Source: Edaphocola flava (GTDB lineage Bacteria > Bacteroidota > Bacteroidia > Chitinophagales > Chitinophagaceae). Taken from it: DNA of 64,000 nt. The stretch spans positions 279,641 through 343,640 of the forward strand of contig NZ_SAIQ01000004.1 of NCBI RefSeq assembly GCF_004118155.1, written 5' to 3'. Made by a program: the position numbers and the translations under genes. Below, one piece after another: positions 1 to 8,848 of this stretch (its first letter is position 1; each line of letters opens with the position of its first letter). A model generated the notes under the pieces. It did no database searches. It saw only the letters and a list, made by a program, of their open reading frames with translations, and was not told the origin of the DNA.

Positions 1-568
1 CAAATTCAAAAAAACTGCTTAACTTCTTTTTGAATAAATCAATGTTCCTAAAATTATTCTGTATCTGAATTTGGCTATTTTTGAATCGGGTGTGAAATTT
101 TTCGATTTCTAATTTGTCGCCTTTTACTATAGCATTTTTCTGCAAGGACTTTTCCATTTCTACATCCCATATTAAATTTGTTCTATCAATTAATGGTAGA
201 ACTTCTTGAAATGTTAAACTGGAATCTTCTTTAGTTGCTTCTGTCGATGCTGAGGTAGTAGTTGAGGTGGTTGTTTTTTGTAGTAGGGAGTTAAAAATAT
301 TTGTAGTATCCATCAAAGCTCCTTCGCTCTTTCCTGCAACGTTGATATCATATACCAATTTATTGATACTATCAATCTCAATAATTAATTCATCATTATG
401 GTGTAGTTTGGCTCGCCTACCTGTATCTGTAAGATGATCGGCAAAATTATGTTTCATAAATGCCCGTTTTACTGGATCATGAGAGCCAAATACTTGTTTA
501 ACCATTTTACAAGAGCTTAATGAGGCGATTACAGTAGCTGAAATAGAAATTGCAATTAAATGTTTCAT
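1..568 (-). CDS. Lipoprotein of unknown function, 3' end cut by window edge
   Basis: An open frame reads leftwards from an ATG at 568 and has no stop before base 1, giving at least 189 residues. The N-terminus is a lipoprotein signal: MKHLIAISISA, a hydrophobic stretch, then the lipobox SLSSC with Cys20 as the likely lipidated residue. After it come a Thr/Ser-rich stretch (about residues 98-115) and a charged, probably helical segment. No catalytic motif is seen and I recognise no family. It is AT-rich like the rest of the left region. It probably sits in the inner leaflet of the outer membrane or at the cell surface. Confidence 0.75.
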   Translation of the reverse strand, partial: MKHLIAISISATVIASLSSCKMVKQVFGSHDPVKRAFMKHNFADHLTDTGRRAKLHHNDELIIEIDSINKLVYDINVAGKSEGALMDTTNIFNSLLQKTTTSTTTSASTEATKEDSSLTFQEVLPLIDRTNLIWDVEMEKSLQKNAIVKGDKLEIEKFHTRFKNSQIQIQNNFRNIDLFKKKLSSFFEF

Positions 569-746
569 GATATTGCTTTTAAGTGGTTAGATGAAATATA
601 TGTATATATTCAAACGAATTACTTTATAAATTTCCTAGACAAAAAAGCAAAAGTCAAGGGTGTAAATACCCATAATGTGACAGTAAAAAAACATTCATAA
701 TAGTTAATGCCTGAACTATGATTTTACAAATCAGCGTAAAATGTAC

Positions 747-771
747 AAAAGCCACCGGAAAGGAGGCTTTT
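747..771. terminator. Small hairpin, possible terminator
   Basis: AAAAGCC (747-753) pairs with GGCTTTT (765-771). It lies in a gene-poor stretch (569-1247) between two minus-strand units. It could end transcription coming leftwards from the 2106-1369 operon. I see no convincing gene in the rest of the gap. Confidence 0.4.
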
Positions 772-1247
772 GCAATTATTAGACTTTGACTGTCTATTCT
801 CAATATATACCAATAAAGCTTGTCGAAAAATATGGATTCAACAAACATTTATTATATATGTACAGTAAATACCATTATACAAAAACGACATCAATTAAGA
901 AGATTCTAAAAAGAAAATTAAAAGGTCTTTTTGAAAGAATATTTGCTATTACATCTATCTTGTTTACCAGTTGGGCATAGCTATTGATAATGGCATTTGA
1001 ATAACTATCTAGGATTAGAACTGTTTGTTAGACACATTGCTATAAGATATTATTCAAGCCCAAACGAAGAAATATTAATGGATTAAATTCATTCCTACGG
1101 ATAGTCAAAGTCAGACCAAATTTCAATTTTCTTTGCGTCATTGAGAAAGCCAACAAGATTAATTTTATAAACAAAATAAATACTAGCTTTTAATATATAT
1201 GAAATATTAAAAGAAAAGGATCAATTTAATATATAAAGGAAAAAAAT

Positions 1248-1385
1248 ATGCAAAGAGAAAAAGCAAAAATCGAACTGTTAAGATTCATTGTTGAATTAAT
1301 TGAGGTAAAGAAAGAGGATCTTACAATTCAGAATATTTTATCTTACTATTATGAGTTGAGCCGTGTACTTATTCTTCCGCTTTAA
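1248..1385 (+). CDS. Possible 45-residue small protein
   Basis: The ATG at 1248 is preceded by AAAGGA about 10 bases upstream, a fair ribosome-binding site. The frame encodes a 45-residue, charged, probably helical peptide starting MQREKAKIELLRF and ending at TAA 1383-1385. Its last bases overlap the end of the convergent gene 1369-1575. No family is recognised. It could be a real micro-gene or a chance frame. Confidence 0.35.
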   Translation: MQREKAKIELLRFIVELIEVKKEDLTIQNILSYYYELSRVLILPL

Positions 1386-1575
1386 TTAACGCAGGCTCTG
1401 AGAAAAGACCATCTTTGCGATTAAGCTTTACATCTAACCATTGGCAATAATATAAAGCATGGGGTTGATTCTCGATGTCACCAATTGAACCAAGGGGATG
1501 TATTTGAGCTATTGTCATTGGTGTCTTTTTCTTAATGTCAGAACGGACATAAACTACGTCACCTAAATTGAACAT
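1369..1575 (-). CDS. DUF2158 (YodC-like) small protein
   Basis: This 68-residue protein opens with MFNLGDVVYVRSD and has a central YYCQWLDVKLNRKDGLFSEPAL. That matches the layout of the DUF2158/YodC family: a small SH3-like barrel with a GDxVxLxSGG-type start and a YxCQWF motif. The family has no agreed biochemical role and is often found in mobile or accessory DNA. The gene follows the P-loop gene by 30 bp on the same strand, so the two are probably co-transcribed. Confidence 0.65.
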   Translation of the reverse strand: MFNLGDVVYVRSDIKKKTPMTIAQIHPLGSIGDIENQPHALYYCQWLDVKLNRKDGLFSEPALIKAEE

Positions 1576-1605
1576 AAATTTGAATTTTTATTTTATTAAA
1601 TAGAT

Positions 1606-2106
1606 TTAGTTTTCAATTACTATTTGTGTGTCATTTACTTCTGACAGTACTTTTTTTACGATATCGTCAACAATGTCCTTTTTAACTGAATGCATCTCAT
1701 TAGTATCATGAGTGTAATTGGTAGATGTTTCCAATATCAATTCGTGTTTAGTAAAGTACTCTTCAATGAGCATTCGATAAACTGATCCTGTTTTATTTTG
1801 CGATCTGCTGCAACAAATGATTATATCAAAATTATAATCTCTTAAAAGCCAATTTAATTCCCTTTTCGTATCATTGGCATTATCTCCAGCACTAAGAATA
1901 CAGACGGTCTTCCCATTAATTGTGAGCGCGGCATTGAAATCTTCAACAGTTCCATCTTCTCGATAAATGAGTCCGTTAACTTTGATTTGTTCGCTATTAA
2001 ACATATGCTCAATCTCTGCATGTTGTAATAGCTCGGTATACACTAACGATGCTGTTGTGGTTTTACCGCTATTGATTGTTGATCTAATCAGGATAAATTT
2101 TGCCAT
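1606..2106 (-). CDS. P-loop NTPase-like protein, unknown role
   Basis: This is a 166-residue protein. Near the N-terminus RSTINSGKTTTAS resembles a Walker A loop, but the first glycine is replaced by serine. Further on, NFDIIICCSRS has the hydrophobic-Asp pattern of a Walker B strand. The fold is therefore probably a small P-loop NTPase or kinase-like protein that binds ATP or GTP. There is no signal peptide or membrane segment, so it should be cytosolic. It is the first gene of a short minus-strand operon with the DUF2158 gene. The substrate is unknown. Confidence 0.6.
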   Translation of the reverse strand: MAKFILIRSTINSGKTTTASLVYTELLQHAEIEHMFNSEQIKVNGLIYREDGTVEDFNAALTINGKTVCILSAGDNANDTKRELNWLLRDYNFDIIICCSRSQNKTGSVYRMLIEEYFTKHELILETSTNYTHDTNEMHSVKKDIVDDIVKKVLSEVNDTQIVIEN

Positions 2107-2231
2107 GAAATAATAATTGAAATTTAAAAATGCGATTCTTTAATTTGAATGAATTCGGTTAAAAATAATGTTCTCACTGCGTAAGGAAAAGGGTGTTTTT
2201 CCCGTATTTTATCCTTCAAAACACCTTGCCA

Positions 2232-2284
2232 GTAATTCCTTTCCTTTACTATCATTGCCCTTCCTTTATTTAGACTGGAATTAC
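2232..2284. repeat. Inverted repeat in intergenic gap
   Basis: GTAATTCC (2232-2239) is matched by GGAATTAC (2277-2284), with a pyrimidine-rich loop between. It lies in the 2107-2495 gap between divergent genes. It may be a weak terminator or regulatory fold; the loop is long and the stem short. Confidence 0.3.
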
Positions 2285-2445
2285 ATTATGATGTTATCTA
2301 TTTAATAATGAGGCTAAATAGCTAGAATTTGAGATAATAATATTATAAAAATGAAATCTCAATTTACATCTACGTCTTGTAATGTCTTATCTAGCCTTTA
2401 TCTTTAGATAGTTATAAAAATTACAGAATACTAACATGTCCTTTA

Positions 2446-2484
2446 ATCTTAGATTTAAGATTTGTATTTTTACTCAATATTGAG
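2446..2484. promoter_or_regulatory. Two palindromes just upstream of the TPR gene
   Basis: ATCTTA-GATT-TAAGAT at 2446-2461 is a perfect 6-bp-arm inverted repeat. CTCAATATTGAG at 2473-2484 is a perfect 12-bp palindrome. Both lie within 50 bp of the start codon at 2496, where an operator would be expected. No regulator gene is adjacent. Confidence 0.35.
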
Positions 2485-2495
2485 ATAAGATAAAG

Positions 2496-4157
2496 ATGAC
2501 ATTTCAATCTAGGTCTAATAAACTTCTTCTAGTAAATTCTAAAACATCAATTAAGCGGAAAATGCATATGGATAATACAATTAAAATAATTTTTGCACTT
2601 GGAGCGCAATGGAAACTTTTAATTACTCTATTTATTATAACAGTCGTTATCCTTAAATGGAAAACAATATGGAAACTAGCAAGTAGCTTAACACAAGTGA
2701 AATTTAAAACTGGAAATAATGAAGTTGAAATACATAGAGAAACAATAAAAGAGGAAACAAAGATTACATCTTTAAATAATGAAATCAATACAGAGACAAC
2801 AACTACCGTTACGGAAACAACGGAAACAATAAAGGTTTTAGATGACTCAGATTCCGATTTGGGAAAATATTACAAAGCCTTTTTTGCTAAGGACTTTGCT
2901 ACTGCTAATAAATTATTTGATCAGGTTGCTAATCAGTTAAATGGGGATTATACGTCTGCAAAAATAAGACATAACTATAGGCTTCATATATACGGGGATA
3001 AAGAAGCATTTGCTAATATAGAAAAGTTATCAAATACTTTAACAAACGATGAACACAAAAGTCTAGCACTCTATTATTTAGGGCATTGTTTTGAAAGTAC
3101 TAACAGTAAAAAAGGAATTGAGTTAATAAACCAAGCTCTACAATTGTCAAAAGTTGATCAAATGAGAGGAGATTGTATTGTCTCATTGTCCAAACTTTAT
3201 ATTAGCATTCATGACTCAAATGAAGCAATAGATGTCATTTTAAATAATATAAACTCAATAAGTGAAAGTTCATGTTTAGTAAGATTGTATGAATCATTGG
3301 GAAAAGCTTATACCCAATCTGAAAATGTATTATTCGCAACGTTGGCCTATCAAAAGGCATCGGAGTTGTCTCCCAATGCTCATTACTTAATATTTCAAGC
3401 AGCCTATTCCTGTGCTAGAATTGACAGTAGCTTTCAGGATTTAAGCTTGTTGTTATATAAGAACTTGGTTTCACTGGACTCTAAACATACTAGCGGATAT
3501 AACAACTTAGGTGTAACCTTTTCAAACCTAGGGTTAAACTGTAAATCAGTCAATAGCTATAAAAAATCGTTTGAACAAGGAGAAACGCTGGGTGGCTCAA
3601 ATTTAGCAAATAGGTTGATTGAAGCGGGATTTTCAGAAGAAGCAGAAAAATATCTAAATATAGAAAAAACAGAGGGTTCAGATAATCCAAAGGAGGTTGA
3701 CGACAACGTATATAAATCATTGGCGTATTTAAAGACAACATTACAGGAAGAAAATGAAAAAGAGGAAAAGTTTATAAAGTCAGCCAAGAAAAAATATCAA
3801 TTTTTCTCTGAATATTCAAATGCGTTATTCAGTGAACATAATATTGATATCAATAGATTGACATTAAGGAGATACAATAACCCGGTTGAGGTTGAGAAGC
3901 AAGATAATATCATTAAATTTAGTTGGATAATAAATACAGAAGAACATCATAGTATTACTGGAACACTAAGTAATGGAGCTTTTGTTGGAAAATACTATAA
4001 ACCTGAAAGAACTTATGCCTATATTGGGGAAGCAAAGTATAAGTCGAAAATTATTGATTTATATGGTTTTTTTGACTCCTCAAACAATATTCATATACTT
4101 ACTTGTATCAATACGGAGAATGAATATTTTTTGATTGAAAATTCTCCAATTACATAA
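2496..4157 (+). CDS. Membrane-anchored TPR protein
   Basis: This is a 553-residue protein. One hydrophobic segment (about residues 35-53, around LLITLFIITVVILKW) anchors the N-terminus. A Glu/Thr-rich linker (about 65-110) follows, then an alpha-helical region with several TPR-like repeats; YLGHCFESTNSKKGIELINQ and GYNNLGVTFSNLGLNCKSVN are clear examples. The last 130 residues lose the repeat pattern and look beta-rich. ATGs at 2562 and 2568 are alternative starts that keep the membrane segment. TPR proteins of this kind are scaffolds; in an AT-rich island with AbiTii a defence role is possible, but no effector domain is seen. Confidence 0.7.
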   Translation: MTFQSRSNKLLLVNSKTSIKRKMHMDNTIKIIFALGAQWKLLITLFIITVVILKWKTIWKLASSLTQVKFKTGNNEVEIHRETIKEETKITSLNNEINTETTTTVTETTETIKVLDDSDSDLGKYYKAFFAKDFATANKLFDQVANQLNGDYTSAKIRHNYRLHIYGDKEAFANIEKLSNTLTNDEHKSLALYYLGHCFESTNSKKGIELINQALQLSKVDQMRGDCIVSLSKLYISIHDSNEAIDVILNNINSISESSCLVRLYESLGKAYTQSENVLFATLAYQKASELSPNAHYLIFQAAYSCARIDSSFQDLSLLLYKNLVSLDSKHTSGYNNLGVTFSNLGLNCKSVNSYKKSFEQGETLGGSNLANRLIEAGFSEEAEKYLNIEKTEGSDNPKEVDDNVYKSLAYLKTTLQEENEKEEKFIKSAKKKYQFFSEYSNALFSEHNIDINRLTLRRYNNPVEVEKQDNIIKFSWIINTEEHHSITGTLSNGAFVGKYYKPERTYAYIGEAKYKSKIIDLYGFFDSSNNIHILTCINTENEYFLIENSPIT

Positions 4158-4252
4158 TTGCAATTTTTAATCTCAATAAAATCATAATTTTGTGCATTGA
4201 AAACTAAAAAGAGATAATATAAAAATATAGAGATAGGTAATTTCTAAATTCC

Positions 4253-4374
4253 AGTCTGTAAAACGCCACTTTTATAAACTTGTAACAGGAAGACAGAAAG
4301 ATTACCACACCTTACGGGGTGTGGAATTTTCGTTTTGTTCATCTTGTTACATGGCTGTGGCGGCCTTACAGACT
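4253..4374 (+). ncRNA. Candidate structured RNA, nested four-part stem
   Basis: Four complementary pairs nest perfectly in a 122-base stretch without a convincing gene. AGTCTGTAA (4253-4261) pairs with TTACAGACT (4366-4374). CGCCAC (4264-4269) pairs with GTGGCG (4357-4362). TGTAACA (4281-4287) pairs with TGTTACA (4345-4351). CCACACC (4305-4311) pairs with GGTGTGG (4318-4324). That makes 29 Watson-Crick pairs around a 17/20-base internal bubble, and a terminator follows at 4381. A closing stem, large bubble and apical stem recalls 6S RNA, but the apical stem is short, so the class is left open. The strand is inferred from the downstream U-tract. A weak promoter may lie near 4188-4220. Confidence 0.55.
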
Positions 4375-4380
4375 AGACCG

Positions 4381-4413
4381 AAGAAATGGAGTTCCTGCCC
4401 CTTTCTTTTTTTT
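4381..4413 (+). terminator. Intrinsic terminator after the RNA candidate
   Basis: AAGAAATGG (4381-4389) pairs with CCCTTTCTT (4399-4407) with one mismatch, and a run of T follows to about 4413. It would release a transcript that includes the nested structure at 4253-4374. Confidence 0.5.
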
Positions 4414-4564
4414 AATCCCGTCATCGGAACTCCTGACACAGTAACATTCAATGTCTGTGAAATCGCCACTAATACAAATGGTTCTTATACCATTACAATC
4501 CCCACCTTAATGTTTGTTTAACCAGGATTAAACTAACCATTTTACAAACATTAAAACAAAGTCA

Positions 4565-5950
4565 ATGAAAAGAATATTTCTAAGCCTAGCAATAGGAATT
4601 TCTGCGCTTTCTGCAATCGCTCAATCACAACCATTAACACCTTACGAAAAGGCCAACATCGAACAATATATAGGTATTGGTAAAGAGATTGGCTTATCCG
4701 AAGAAAGTCTTAGAACCCTCTACCGAAATGGAGAATACAAGAAGATCGAAACAACGGTAACGAATAAGCTTAAACAACAGCAGCCTTATAAAATAGTTGA
4801 AATACAAGATCGACTATTATCCGAGTCGGCAGAGCTGGAAAAGCTGAAAATTGAAAAGGATTATGAAACAGATGCATATCGTACCTATGACGAATCTGAC
4901 TTTAATGATATGCAACAAAGGATTAAGAAGTTTTATACTCAATGGAAATTAAAAGGTGAGTATGAAAAAACAAATGAATACGAGAACCGGATGACCAATG
5001 AGTTCGATGTATTAAATAAGTGCATCGTAAAAGTAATCGGTGATAGTCATCGAACAAAAGTAAAGGTTATCGTTTTAGATTATAATCCAGATACAGAGAG
5101 AATGAATTTCTCCTTTACTAATGATAAAGGTGCAACATGGGCTGGGTACACTAAAATGCCACCAACAGATGCTAAATATATCAAAGAGGAAGGAATGTAC
5201 AAATTGATTACATCAATGGATGAAGCTTCAGGAAATGATGAGTCGCCTTTGATGTTTGCTTATTTCAATTTAGTGCCGAGTAAGTTAAAGGCTATTAAAG
5301 TAAATGAGAAAAGATACGATCTGGTAATCACCAAATACCCATACGGTCTAGTTGATGGATCAAAGCTATTTACAAATGAAAACTTAGGGATCAATTCACC
5401 AGTATTCAAAGGATATAGTTTAACTGAGTACTTTAAGTTCATGCAAACTAATGAAGCTATGCAGGATGATGAGGATTATAACCATAATTTCGATACTTAT
5501 GTAAGTAGCTTAAATGCTGAGATTATGAACTTTGGTATTTCTATTCATTGGGAATATTCGGAAAACATAACAAAGTATAAAAATTACAAAAAGGCGGTCG
5601 ATAGTCTTTTCTCAATTAAACCGGCTCATAGTGGCGTTTTAAAAAGCAAAGAGTTATTAAGAGATTTACAATCAAAAGCATTAAAAGCTATCACTGATAA
5701 TGGTAATAGATACGTACGTCAAGCAAAATTAAATAAGGATCGCTCAACCGCATTAAGTGGTTCAGAATCGCAATCTTATTTTAATGAGTACATCAAAAGT
5801 CTTGATAATGCATATAAGGAATACAGCAACTTACTACTCTTTGAACCAAACGAAAATGTAAATAAAATATTGGCGGATATTAAAGAAGAGAAAGAAAAAG
5901 CGAACAAGAGACAAAAAACTAAAAATACTATAAACACATTTTTAAAATAA
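4565..5950 (+). CDS. Secreted protein of unknown function
   Basis: This 461-residue protein has a Sec signal peptide (MKRIFLSLAIGISALSAIAQ, cleavage probably after Ala-Gln at about 20). The body is charged and mostly helical, with Lys/Glu-rich stretches likely to form coiled coils near residues 85-140 and at the C-terminus (KEEKEKANKRQKTKN). There are no cysteine pairs, lipobox or catalytic motif. It is exported, probably to the periplasm. The next gene, a lipoprotein, starts 3 bp after its stop, so the two form an operon and may act together. I do not recognise the family. Confidence 0.7.
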   Translation: MKRIFLSLAIGISALSAIAQSQPLTPYEKANIEQYIGIGKEIGLSEESLRTLYRNGEYKKIETTVTNKLKQQQPYKIVEIQDRLLSESAELEKLKIEKDYETDAYRTYDESDFNDMQQRIKKFYTQWKLKGEYEKTNEYENRMTNEFDVLNKCIVKVIGDSHRTKVKVIVLDYNPDTERMNFSFTNDKGATWAGYTKMPPTDAKYIKEEGMYKLITSMDEASGNDESPLMFAYFNLVPSKLKAIKVNEKRYDLVITKYPYGLVDGSKLFTNENLGINSPVFKGYSLTEYFKFMQTNEAMQDDEDYNHNFDTYVSSLNAEIMNFGISIHWEYSENITKYKNYKKAVDSLFSIKPAHSGVLKSKELLRDLQSKALKAITDNGNRYVRQAKLNKDRSTALSGSESQSYFNEYIKSLDNAYKEYSNLLLFEPNENVNKILADIKEEKEKANKRQKTKNTINTFLK

Positions 5951-5953
5951 GTT

Positions 5954-6397
5954 ATGATAAGAGGATTTGCATATTTGACATTATTACTAGGAACATTTAT
6001 TTGCAATATATCTTGTGATAGCAATGTATCTCAGCCGTTAGCAGAGCAAAAAGAAAATCTTGTAAACGAAAGTAAACAAGGATTATATCAAGAGCATTTA
6101 CCAGAACAACAAGATGCCAAGATAGCAGAGTCTAAGCACACAAATGACAATTTTGTTGGTAAATGGCAGAATATAGAAAATGATAACGAAATTATCAATC
6201 TCGAAAAGAAGTATGATAACGTTTATCAGTTAGGCGGTTTGACTTTGTACCGAAAGTATGCAGATGATGGAACGATATATCTATCCGGTGAATTTGAAGA
6301 ATATGGTGCAGAGGTTCAAGTATTATTTGACAATCATACCCAACACCTTGTTTTAAGGCATCCAGCAGACTTTAGAGAATATAGTAAGATTGAATAA
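5954..6397 (+). CDS. Lipoprotein of unknown function
   Basis: This 147-residue protein has an N-terminal hydrophobic segment and the lipobox CNISC (Cys22). A Glu/Gln-rich linker leads to a compact C-terminal domain beginning NFVGKWQN. That opening, followed by beta-strand patterns and paired aromatic residues, is typical of small lipocalin-like or 'extracellular stress' domains, but the match is too weak to name. It sits 3 bp behind the secreted-protein gene 4565-5950 and is surely co-transcribed with it. Confidence 0.7.
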   Translation: MIRGFAYLTLLLGTFICNISCDSNVSQPLAEQKENLVNESKQGLYQEHLPEQQDAKIAESKHTNDNFVGKWQNIENDNEIINLEKKYDNVYQLGGLTLYRKYADDGTIYLSGEFEEYGAEVQVLFDNHTQHLVLRHPADFREYSKIE

Positions 6398-6401
6398 AGC
6401 T

Positions 6402-6466
6402 CAATTGTAAATTCAGTAGCAGTTTAACTGACTCACACTGTTAATCAAATTTCAGATTTACAATTG
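6402..6466. repeat. Inverted repeat downstream of lipoprotein gene
   Basis: CAATTGTAAAT (6402-6412) is perfectly matched by ATTTACAATTG (6456-6466). Inside lies the small palindrome CAGTTTAACTG. It starts a few bases after the stop at 6397, so it could fold in the 3' end of that operon's mRNA. There is no U-tract. Confidence 0.4.
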
Positions 6467-6632
6467 GACAGATAGATCAAAGAGTTTATGATTGGCAAAA
6501 AGAGAAGAAAAATAAACACGCTTGAGTAGATAAGTTAAGGCAAGCAGGCCGCATATTCATGAATTAGTTGTTGAATATACAATGCTATTAATAGTGGTTT
6601 AAATATATTATGGTTTCCTCTCTTCTGCAAAT

Positions 6633-6687
6633 AAAAAAGAGAATCCCAAGTTTATTTTTTGCAAAAAAACTTGGAATTCTCTTTTTT
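6633..6687. terminator. Strong bidirectional terminator
   Basis: A 21-base arm (6633-6653) pairs with 6667-6687 with one mismatch. The arms begin with A6 and end with T6, so the structure works in both directions. It lies between the convergent units ending at 6397 (+) and 6703 (-). Confidence 0.8.
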
Positions 6688-6702
6688 ATCTCAAAACAAT
6701 TA

Positions 6703-8007
6703 TTATTTATATTTATTTAGTATTAATTGTAAAACTTCTTGGTTTTCAAATAAATTCAATATAAGTGGGTCGTTGTCAGAAATCAACTTTAAAATATGTG
6801 CATTTAATAGCTTACTGTATCCATCAAAAGCACTTTCTTTATCTTCGCTTTTAAAACTTAATTCGAATATGCTATCTGAGTATGTAAACTTATCCTCAGC
6901 TGTAAATGTCATATTTAAGGTAAATTCCTCATTAAAAATCAATTCTAAATCGTCGAAGCTTATTGAAGGGAGTTTTATTTCTGCTTCATATTTAGTCAAA
7001 ACCTCTGTGGCTATTCTTGTAGTTTTTTGCTTGCCATTATCTAAACGCACATGTGAAACAATATTTATTATCTTCCCTATATCTTCGCTTTCTACATCAA
7101 TTTTTGGAAAAAGATTTCTAATTTCTTCACTACTATAACTGGGTATTGACCGATGAGAAAGTAATTCTTTATCAAAATATGAAATCTTAAATCCTGCATT
7201 TGAAGATTTTAACTTCAATAAAGGTTTAAAAATGTCATTAATATCGGACGACGAATAAATGCCCGCAAGATGAAGAATGTCCGCCGGTTTAAAGTCTTTA
7301 CTAAATATGTCATTATGGTATAGACCTACTATTTCTCTTTTTAACTTTAGCAAATATTCTTCTTCACCAGCCCTTTGAACAAAATCATTTGCTATAGATA
7401 TTGTAAAACTACTGTAATTAACATTGGAGACAATTGGCGTAAACATATTTTCTATTTTCATGTTCAATTGTTTGATTTGCTCTCCAGTTTCTGTTATCCT
7501 TCTTTTTATTACAGCACGTGCATAAGATTTTATGGACTTTAAATATCCATCAACAAATATTTGCAAATTTTTCAGACTGATTGAGTGTCCGAAGGTTGGG
7601 GAAGTAGGTTCCAATTTATAATCTATACTTCGGCTTCTTAACTCGTTTAAATATGTATAATTATTTTCACCAGCGCCTACTTTGCTTAAAGAAATAGCTA
7701 TTTCCAATGCTTCGCTTAGTTCTTTTTTTATTTCTTCATTTTCAAGCACCGTCAATCCTTTGAAAATAAGTTCTTTAGCAGGATTGATCTGACCTGATTT
7801 TAGATACAAATAAGCAGCACTTCTTATTATTATACTTCTTGTAGGCTCATATTCTGGTTTATCAAAATAAAATTGAGCCAATTCCCCTTCAATTTCTGCT
7901 GCTTTTTTATATAAATCAACTGCTTCTGAATAATTATTTTCTTCTAGCTGCAATTTGGCATTGAAAGAGTATGCCATTGCCTTTTGATGTTCTAGGCGTG
8001 GATTCAT
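6703..8007 (-). CDS. Helical TPR/MIT-like protein, unknown; partner of 8004-8681
   Basis: This is a 434-residue protein without signal peptide or membrane segment. The first ~110 residues have a TPR or MIT-like pattern (AYSFNAKLQLEENNYSEAVD, then SAAYLYLKSGQINPAKEL). The middle holds a basic helix (RAVIKRRI) and the C-terminal half looks mixed alpha/beta. Its start overlaps the end of the upstream gene by four bases (ATGA), a sign of tight translational coupling, so the two products probably act as a pair. No family is recognised. The setting among AbiTii and other island genes makes a two-component defence function possible, but this is inference. Confidence 0.65.
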   Translation of the reverse strand: MNPRLEHQKAMAYSFNAKLQLEENNYSEAVDLYKKAAEIEGELAQFYFDKPEYEPTRSIIIRSAAYLYLKSGQINPAKELIFKGLTVLENEEIKKELSEALEIAISLSKVGAGENNYTYLNELRSRSIDYKLEPTSPTFGHSISLKNLQIFVDGYLKSIKSYARAVIKRRITETGEQIKQLNMKIENMFTPIVSNVNYSSFTISIANDFVQRAGEEEYLLKLKREIVGLYHNDIFSKDFKPADILHLAGIYSSSDINDIFKPLLKLKSSNAGFKISYFDKELLSHRSIPSYSSEEIRNLFPKIDVESEDIGKIINIVSHVRLDNGKQKTTRIATEVLTKYEAEIKLPSISFDDLELIFNEEFTLNMTFTAEDKFTYSDSIFELSFKSEDKESAFDGYSKLLNAHILKLISDNDPLILNLFENQEVLQLILNKYK

Positions 8008-8681
8008 CTATGTACCTCCTTTATAGTTTTCGGGGTTTTGAACAAAGTTACAATAACAGATGAATTTTCATTATTCATACGCCCTCTATTTATTTGATCA
8101 TGCTTTATTTTAATTCGATTTTGTAGTGTATTTGTCTTTTTCTCCTCAAGAATTCCTGATACCTCTACATAATGATATTCATTATATAGGAAATTGAAGT
8201 CATCAGGTTGATTTTTAAAGAAACAATAATCAACTCCATCACCGATCTCGGATTGTTCTACATATTTATAGTCTAGTAGTTTGGCCATAACAAACCAAGA
8301 AAGTGCAACACCGCCATGATTAGCAATATCCTTATCCTCTTTTAACGTAGAGTTATTAAATTTACTATTCCAAAACAGTATCACATCTTTAGATATTCCA
8401 TCTATAGTAAAATTAAAAATGGCGTTAGAGTAATCATGATAGCGGCTTAAACCTACAGATGCCCAATAATTCTGAAGTTTAACTTGTTCTTCTGGCGGTC
8501 CTTGGATAATTGAAATAACATCATCCAAGTGATATCTTTCAGGGGGGAAATTAAATAATCTTAATGGCTCAACTGGATGTATCTTTTCATTTGATTGCAT
8601 CAATAAGTCAATCATGAGTAACTCTACTGTATTCATTTTAAATGCATTATTAACAATGTTATAAAAAAATGAAATTTTCAT
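8004..8681 (-). CDS. Possible nuclease-fold protein, first gene of a coupled pair
   Basis: This is a 225-residue cytosolic protein. The stretch GDGVDYCFFKNQP...YHYVEVSGILEEKK (about residues 142-185) has an Asp, a hydrophobic strand and a Glu-x-Ser pattern. It recalls the core of PD-(D/E)xK nucleases with an altered third residue; this is only a resemblance. The ATG at 8681 is the longest start, and Met16 is an alternative. The downstream gene overlaps by ATGA. Two small hairpins lie just upstream (8684-8720). No closer family is recognised. Confidence 0.6.
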   Translation of the reverse strand: MKISFFYNIVNNAFKMNTVELLMIDLLMQSNEKIHPVEPLRLFNFPPERYHLDDVISIIQGPPEEQVKLQNYWASVGLSRYHDYSNAIFNFTIDGISKDVILFWNSKFNNSTLKEDKDIANHGGVALSWFVMAKLLDYKYVEQSEIGDGVDYCFFKNQPDDFNFLYNEYHYVEVSGILEEKKTNTLQNRIKIKHDQINRGRMNNENSSVIVTLFKTPKTIKEVHR

Positions 8682-8683
8682 CT

Positions 8684-8720
8684 ACGTGAAAAAGCACGTA
8701 AATAATTGCGTGATTTACGC
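8684..8720. promoter_or_regulatory. Twin small hairpins upstream of the coupled pair
   Basis: ACGTG (8684-8688) pairs with CACGT (8695-8699), and GCGT (8708-8711) pairs with ACGC (8717-8720). The two sit within 40 bp upstream of the minus-strand start at 8681 and share an ACG/CGT core. They could be operator half-sites for autoregulation or leader folds. Confidence 0.3.
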
Positions 8721-8848
8721 AACGAAATTTTATTAAGAATACATTGCAATATTAAAGAACTTATTTTCCGTTGTAATCTATATATAAACAAACAGATTGC
8801 TTATTTAAAGGCATCTATCAGCTCAAATATGATCATACACAAAACCAA

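Noticed and set aside
786..980. 64-residue frame with basic helix
   Set aside because: No start signal, no family, and the codon pattern does not differ from surrounding AT-rich non-coding DNA.
4253..4374. Signal recognition particle or tRNA-like RNA
   Set aside because: The conserved SRP apical loop sequence is absent and no cloverleaf can be drawn.
4321..4521. 66-residue open frame starting MEFSFCSSCYMAV
   Set aside because: It overlaps the nested stem and the terminator at 4253-4413, has no ribosome-binding site and an odd composition.
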